Assembly (NCBI RefSeq): GCF_001411555.2
Contig: NC_049911.1
Coordinates: 5,154,209-5,218,208, forward strand
Reading direction: 5' to 3'
Length of the DNA: 64,000 bases
Origin: Juglans regia
Lineage: Eukaryota > Streptophyta > Magnoliopsida > Fagales > Juglandaceae
Below the pieces are notes generated by a model. The model was not told the origin of the DNA and ran no database searches. It saw nothing but the letters and a program-made list of their open reading frames with translations. Shown piece after piece: positions 59,122-64,000 of this stretch. Within the stretch, counting starts at the first letter, position 1; each line of letters opens with the position of its first letter. A program made the position numbers and the translations under genes.

Positions 59122-59150
59122 ACATGTTATATGACTCAACAAGATAATCA
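59122..59150. repeat. 29-bp direct repeat, right copy
   Basis: Exact repeat of 58249-58277. Confidence 0.9.
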
Positions 59151-59466
59151 CGCCACAAATTCAATAAATTATGAACTAGAACAAAAACTCTGCACTCACA
59201 CTATAGCCAAAGAAATTAAGACCAAAATGATCCTCTTATCTTGCATCGGAGGAATTTATTAAATCCAAACACGCCCGACCAAAATGTTCTTATCAACGGT
59301 TGCAGACTGCTAGACACACATTAAGCGGGTAAACAAAGCGGCAAAGAGATCAGTTTTCTCTGTTGAAGTTGATAAGGCAGCAATAAGAGAAACTAGAGAG
59401 GGAAGAAAGTGACGGTGATGATCTTAATTTGTATGTGTAGTTTTACAAAGTAAATGGTTCACATGT
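59151..59466. other. Downstream flank of the lectin kinase
   Basis: No gene seen. It would include the 3' untranslated region of the minus-strand kinase gene. Confidence 0.5.
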
Positions 59467-61145
59467 TCAACGAGCATGCTCATGGCTTGTAGTTATCAAA
59501 GGTTCACCAGAGCTGACCAACGGGGTTGGTATGTGATACAAAGGAACAGGCATCATCAAAGGAAGATTTGGTACTGTTGCCTCAAAATTAAGAACTTTAA
59601 TTGCCTGTCTTATTGATGGCCTTAAACTTCGATCTGGGAAGTACACCATAGTCCTACAATCATTAAACACTCAATCTGTTTCAGGTCGAAATCCATATGC
59701 ATTCTCTCATCAATGGCCATAGGAAGCCTTCCGCTTCCATAAAGATTCCAAACCCACTCTACCAATCCCATTGCAGAATCCTTATTTGGGAGATCAACTG
59801 GCTTTCTCCCAGTAGCAATTTCTAAGGCAACCACCTCGTAGCTATATACATCTGACTCTTTATTAGCCCTACCAGTGGATACGTATTCGGGAGCCATGTA
59901 GCCTAAAGTACCAGCCAACCCAGTTGTCTGAGGACCCAGTGCCTCATGGTCCATGAGCCGTGCTAATCCAAAGTCTCCAAGCTTCACATTGAAACTAGAA
60001 TCAAGCATGACATTGCTTGATTTGACATCTCGGTGTATTACACATTGCTCCCACTCTTCATGAAGATAGAGTAATGCAGATGCCAACCCAGTAGCTATCT
60101 TGTGTCTCAGTGCCCAAGTGAGAGGATTCCTCTTACAAAAGAGGTGAGCATCAAGGCTACCATTAGGCATAAACTCGTAGACAAGTAGGAACTCACCTAT
60201 GTCATGGCACCATCCTATGAGTTGAACCAAGTTCTTGTGCCTCAGTCGGCTAATGATCTTCACCTCAGTTAAGTATTCTTTTCTTCCCTGTTTAGACCCC
60301 CGCGAAATTTTCTTAACAGCAACTGCGTTGTCCAATTCAATCAAGTACCCCTTGTAAACAGCACCAAACCCTCCTTCACCCAACTTCCTTTCAGTTGAAA
60401 AGTTGTTGGTGGCTGAAGCAAGATCTCCGTAGGAAAACCTTCTTGGTCCTGCCCCTCGCTCAAGGTCGTCATTAATTGATCTTAAGTTCATCGTCTCTGG
60501 AGTTTTCTTTTTCTTTCCCTTCCATTTCCGCAGTATTACAAATGTTAATGATGCCCGAGCTATCAGAATGCCACCTGATATCGTTATACTGACCAATATT
60601 GTCATTTTTCTAGCATTCTTTCCATTTGGTCCCGCTATGTCTAAAGTTGAGTTGAATTCCCACGATTGAAGTGTATGTCGCTCTACGATACTCGAGCCTG
60701 TAGCAGCTGAAAATCCAACTGTGACCCACTTAGGAAGAACCTTCATGAGATTAATTTCATAAGAAAGACTGGTATTCTCCCCAGCATTAGAGGTTGTTCC
60801 GTATTTCCAGGAGACACTCAACTTCTTCGTAGAAGCAGTATACGTAATCCATGCATCAGCAGTATCTCCACTATTCAAGCTAGCATTCCAAGCAGTATAT
60901 TTAGCAGAAACGAGGGAGTTGATGCTAATACCCACATGCGGAACTTCAGGATCCCATTCAGAGTTCACAAATGAATCGAACTCAACAAGAACAATTTTGT
61001 TTTGTTGTGACAAAGTACTGGTCGTGGTGTTGAATAGGCCTAGAAATCCACCTGCTTAATTTGGTGGTATTTTGAAGCCAACAGGAGCTAGGAAGAATGC
61101 AAGCCCACCGCCATAAAGTGGACGAGGAGGAGTCGTGATAGTGAA
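59467..61145 (-). pseudogene. L-type lectin receptor kinase, 3' part (lectin, membrane span, kinase)
   Basis: This is the larger piece of a broken gene; the start lies at 63437-63702. After the LTR junction the frame reads ITTPPRPLYGGGLAFFLAP, a stop (TAA where family members have a small residue), AGGFLGLFN, then an open 463-residue frame (59622-61013). In that frame: legume lectin strands (VEFDSFVNSEWDP at 10-22, WVTVGFSAATG at 96-106), a membrane span (about 137-163), a basic stop-transfer KWKGKKKK, and a Ser/Thr kinase with GEGGFG 212-217, VAVKK (K234), HRDVKSSN 327-334, DFG 347-349 and APE 374-376. YSYEVV (390-395) has E for the usual G. A single-base deletion near 59650 shifts the last part (PDRSLRPSIRQAI, then LNFEA) into another frame that ends at 59467. 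Features (GRKPVD, two-stage lectin) fit the LecRK-IX clade, which senses signals at the plasma membrane; the class assignment is from memory of the family. Confidence 0.93.
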
Positions 61146-63436
61146 TGTAACACCCCGTATTTTAATGTATTTTTATTTATTCAAAAAATTTATCCTCTTA
61201 TTTTAAATTGGTTGGATTTTTAGTGAGTTTATTTCTATGATTTTAATTTGGTGAAAATTATTTTTATGTGCTTTCTTAATATTTATTTATTGTTATGCAT
61301 TTAAATTGCTTTTAATATTTAAATTAATTAATGTGGGATTTAATTATTTCAATTTGACTTTACCATTACGTTTAAATTATTTTATTTAACTTGTGGTTTT
61401 GAAATCGTTTCCGTTGGATCATTTTTGTGACCCAAGTTATGAGGATTGGACCTCATTTCTTTTCCCCATATTTTTCTTTCCTCTCCTTTTCTTTTCTTTC
61501 TTTCCTTTTTTCCTCCTTATTTCTCCTTCCTTCCCTCGTGAGCCCCTCCCTCTTTCTCTCCCGTGCGTCCGTCGCCCATACCCAACCCGCCGCCGTCGAG
61601 CTGCCCTGGTCAACACCGCCCACCCCATCGTGCTCCCCACCGGCCGGCGACCTCACCCTTCCAATCTCAGCCTCCCTTGTGCCGCCGTTAGCAGCCACGA
61701 ACCCATTGAAGCCGCTGCTTTCCATGCACAACTACGCCGCCGTCGCGCCACCTCCGGCCACCATCTTCCTACCACTTCATCCCCGACCTCTTGGCAACCC
61801 AATGGACCCAACCCCGGCTCCGATCCGTCACCGGTGAAGCACAACCAAGCCCATCTCCGATTTCGGCATTTTTGGCCTAAAAACACCCCTTGCGCCGCCA
61901 CCCATGGTAAACCACCATCACCATTGGCTTCACCGACCTCTCTAGGCCCTACCCTATCAAATTTGGATCTTCGTTTGTCACCGTTGAAAAGTTGGTAACT
62001 GTGACCCACGGCCACAGTGTATTTTACACTGTGGTGTTGCTCAGACGTCGCCTTTTTCAACTTCGTGATCCTTTGGAAATTGCTATATTGCACTGTAAGT
62101 ATTTCTCCAAAGAACTTTCATAATTTAAATGTATTTTTGCACTAACATATTACACTGTATTTGTTTGACATGCCAGACTGAGTCCGAGGAGTTCGGGGGT
62201 CGGATGGAATTGTGATTGGAGTTATTTGATTGTTTGATTGAATTGGTTATTGGTTGTTGATTGTTATGGATCAGTGTTGGTGCATGTATATATCAATATT
62301 TCATGTATGATCATGTTTGTAAAGAAAACTGGGTTTTCGTGTATTGCATTCATGTGCATGTGTGATTTGGAAAAGTTATGATTTCATGTGTGAGAAATTG
62401 GATTTGTTTGGATTGATTGATTTGAGAAAAAAAAAGGGAAAGAGACTGTAGGGATGGTGGTAAGCAGGGACGGTGGTAGAGTCCCGCCTGTGATTCCCGC
62501 CTACGGTGCACTGTAGGGATGGTGGTAAGCAGGGATGGTGGTTGTGTCCTGCCTGTGATTCCCGCCTACGGTGCACGCGGTAGGGATGGTAGTAGAATCC
62601 TGCCTATGATTCCCGCCTACAGTGCTCTGTTATGTATCTATTGTGTGGAAAAGAACTGTAGGGATGTGGTAAGCAGGGACGGTGGTAGAGTCTCGCCTGT
62701 GATTCTTGCCTACGGTGCACGCTGTAGGGATGGTGGTAAGCAGGGATGGTGGTTGTGTCCCGCCTGTGATTCCCCCCTGCGGTGCACGTGGTAGGGATGG
62801 TGGTAAGCAGGGATGGTGGTAGAGTTCTGCCTGTGAGTCCCGCCTACAGTGTCCGATAAATTGTTGAGTTTTGGGTAAATCATTTTCTGGGAAAATGTTG
62901 GATTATATGTTTTGGCTAAAAATGAGATTTTGGCGTGTGTTGAAATTAATCGTTTTCGGGGAAAATGATGTTTTGAGAGAAATGTATATTCTTTTTATGC
63001 ATGTATGTTGGTCGCATTTAATGCATTTATATTACGTTGTTATTTTGGGTTATACTTACCTGCGGTACCGTTTTATGGTATCGCAGCTTTTGATGCAGAT
63101 GAGGATGATGAGTCTTAGGCTTTGGCTCTATGGTGAGAGCGATCTGGGATTGCTCTCGTGCATCGATATTATTATCCTAGTCTTTTATATATCTATTTTT
63201 TGTAATATATTTGGGATGACTTTATAATTTTTTTTAGAAGATAAATTATTTTGGATACTTGTATTTAAATTTCTGGTACTTAGTTGACTTATAATATTAT
63301 CCGCAGCGAATTTTGTTGTGCACTTTTGTTTGATGCACATACTTGGGCACGTTTCGTTGGGATGTGTGACCGTGTTGTCACCATTCTGGTGTCTCGATCC
63401 CCATGTATTTATATAAGGGGGATCAGGGGCGCCACA
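61146..63436 (+). mobile_element. Solo LTR inside the lectin kinase, TSD GTGAA
   Basis: Starts TGTAACACCCCG, ends GGGCGCCACA, 2291 bp, with GTGAA at 61141-61145 and 63437-63441. Its first ~1.1 kb (pyrimidine-rich, C-rich, GACATGCCAGACTGAGTCCG) is the pure form of the 5' part of the mosaic LTR. The 3' part is different, with a minisatellite and CTTACCTGCGGTACCG near 63053. No primer site or coding region. Removing it and one GTGAA restores an uninterrupted join in the lectin domain. Confidence 0.95.
62446..62850. repeat. 65-67-bp minisatellite, six copies
   Basis: Units start near 62446, 62511, 62578, 62657, 62721 and 62788 with GTAGGGATGGTGGTAAGCAG and end near CGCCTACGGTGCACG. The third is shortened and followed by an unrelated 25 bases. 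Variants GGTAGAGTC and GGTTGTGTC alternate, which suggests growth by a two-unit block. Confidence 0.9.
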
Positions 63437-63702
63437 GTGAACGAGTAATGTGTGGTAAAATCAGTGAGCTTTCCCGTTTCAGAGTCCTAGAGCGGCACCT
63501 TCCTAGCATAGACGACCCAACCAATTCGGCAAAAATAATTACCATCAAGGTTCATTGTAATGGCTCCATCAGAAGGTACAGCATCACCCATATATAGCAT
63601 GTCGGTGGAACTGGGATAAAATCTAGTTATTTGAAAATAAACTGAATAAACAGTACTGGGAAGCAGCAGAAGGAAGAAGAAAAGAGGTAACATGATTACC
63701 AT
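63437..63702 (-). pseudogene. L-type lectin receptor kinase, 5' part (signal peptide, start of lectin)
   Basis: ATG at 63702 starts a signal peptide (PLFFFLLLLPSTVYSVYF), followed by the legume lectin start: FQITRFYPSSTDMLYMGDAV, SDGAITMN, IGWVVYARKVPL. A TAG then replaces the conserved tryptophan of PLWDS, and the frame goes on DSETGKLTDFTTHYSF until the LTR at 63436. A second ATG three codons downstream (MLPL) could also serve. Confidence 0.93.
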
Positions 63703-64000
63703 GTCCTAATTAGATCGGAGGAGCTGAGGCTGCGGCTTGAAAGGTGGGGAGAGAGAGAGAGATCAGTACGAACAAGTTGGAGAGGCATGAATGTGTGGAA
63801 GTTGCATCTGTACTTAAAAGAGTTAATATTTCAACGATGCACAAGTTTCAACCGGCCACCAGTATGCAGTAATTATTATATCTAGTGGAGTTTCATTCAA
63901 AATAAAATATAGAAGGTAAGACTTTATGCAGCTCCCTGGCTAGCCGGCACATTATCAGCAGTTAACGTGCGCATGCAGTTTCACTTGCACGCATACCAGG
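63703..64000 (-). promoter_or_regulatory. Upstream region of the lectin kinase
   Basis: It has a GA tract (63751-63764) and, further up, the segment shared with 11701-11960. An AT-rich TATAATAATT-type stretch lies near 63871-63883 on the minus strand, but I cannot assign a start site. The paralogue shows which bases were outside the deletion in copy 1. Confidence 0.6.

Noticed and set aside
62446..62850. Minisatellite frame considered as a repeat protein (62519-62794)
   Set aside because: Unit lengths vary between 65 and 79 bases, so no frame is kept; it lies inside a solo LTR.

Overview
This is nuclear DNA of a flowering plant, most likely a woody dicot. It is a repeat-dominated accessory stretch with no intact host gene. 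The evidence is plant-type LTR retrotransposons (Ty3 chromoviruses with a chromodomain, Ty1/copia pieces), plant LINE ends with an RNase H domain and poly(A), a CACTA terminus, a hAT BED-finger fossil, and one plant-specific L-type lectin receptor kinase that is now a pseudogene. I could not fix the species.

Layout. 1-5683: a Ty3-type element with a mosaic 5' LTR, an iMet primer site, an almost non-coding interior and a 233-bp stump of 3' LTR. 5684-8741: host spacer, a 5'-truncated LINE with poly(A), and a retroelement 3' end. 8742-11700: a 5'-truncated LTR. 11701-11960: the orphaned upstream region of the lectin kinase. 14129-22345: a dead copia element split by two solo LTRs with perfect target-site duplications (ACTCT, CTAAT). 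22946-25636: a hAT transposase N-terminus split by a reverse-strand solo LTR. 26244-37012: a chromovirus unit (element A) on the minus strand. 37013-39295: a copia integrase fossil, a CACTA end and a LINE end. 39296-39395: 100 N. 39396-46601: an apparently exact repeat of 22488-29693. 43152-53720: a second chromovirus (element B) with CACCA target duplications. 53721-58730: the rest of a second copy of the 1-8741 block. 59467-63702: the lectin receptor kinase pseudogene, split by a solo LTR at 61146-63436. 63703-64000: its upstream region.

The window is therefore two copies of one ancestral block (mosaic LTR, spacer, LINE, retroelement 3' end, lectin receptor kinase). Copy 1 (1-11960) lost the kinase through LTR insertion and deletion. 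Copy 2 (about 42542-64000) keeps the kinase as a wreck and received element B inside its mosaic LTR. Copy 1 positions 462-466 preserve the empty site for element B.

Most notable points: (1) the 7.2-kb repeat across the N gap, the mismatched LTRs of element A and its lack of a target duplication point to a chimeric assembly path or very recent duplication; (2) gag and pol of both chromoviruses are separated by a 97-nt interval with GT-AG ends that joins the two frames exactly if spliced; (3) the LTR at 1-2454 is a fusion of the 5' part of one LTR family with the 3' part of another.
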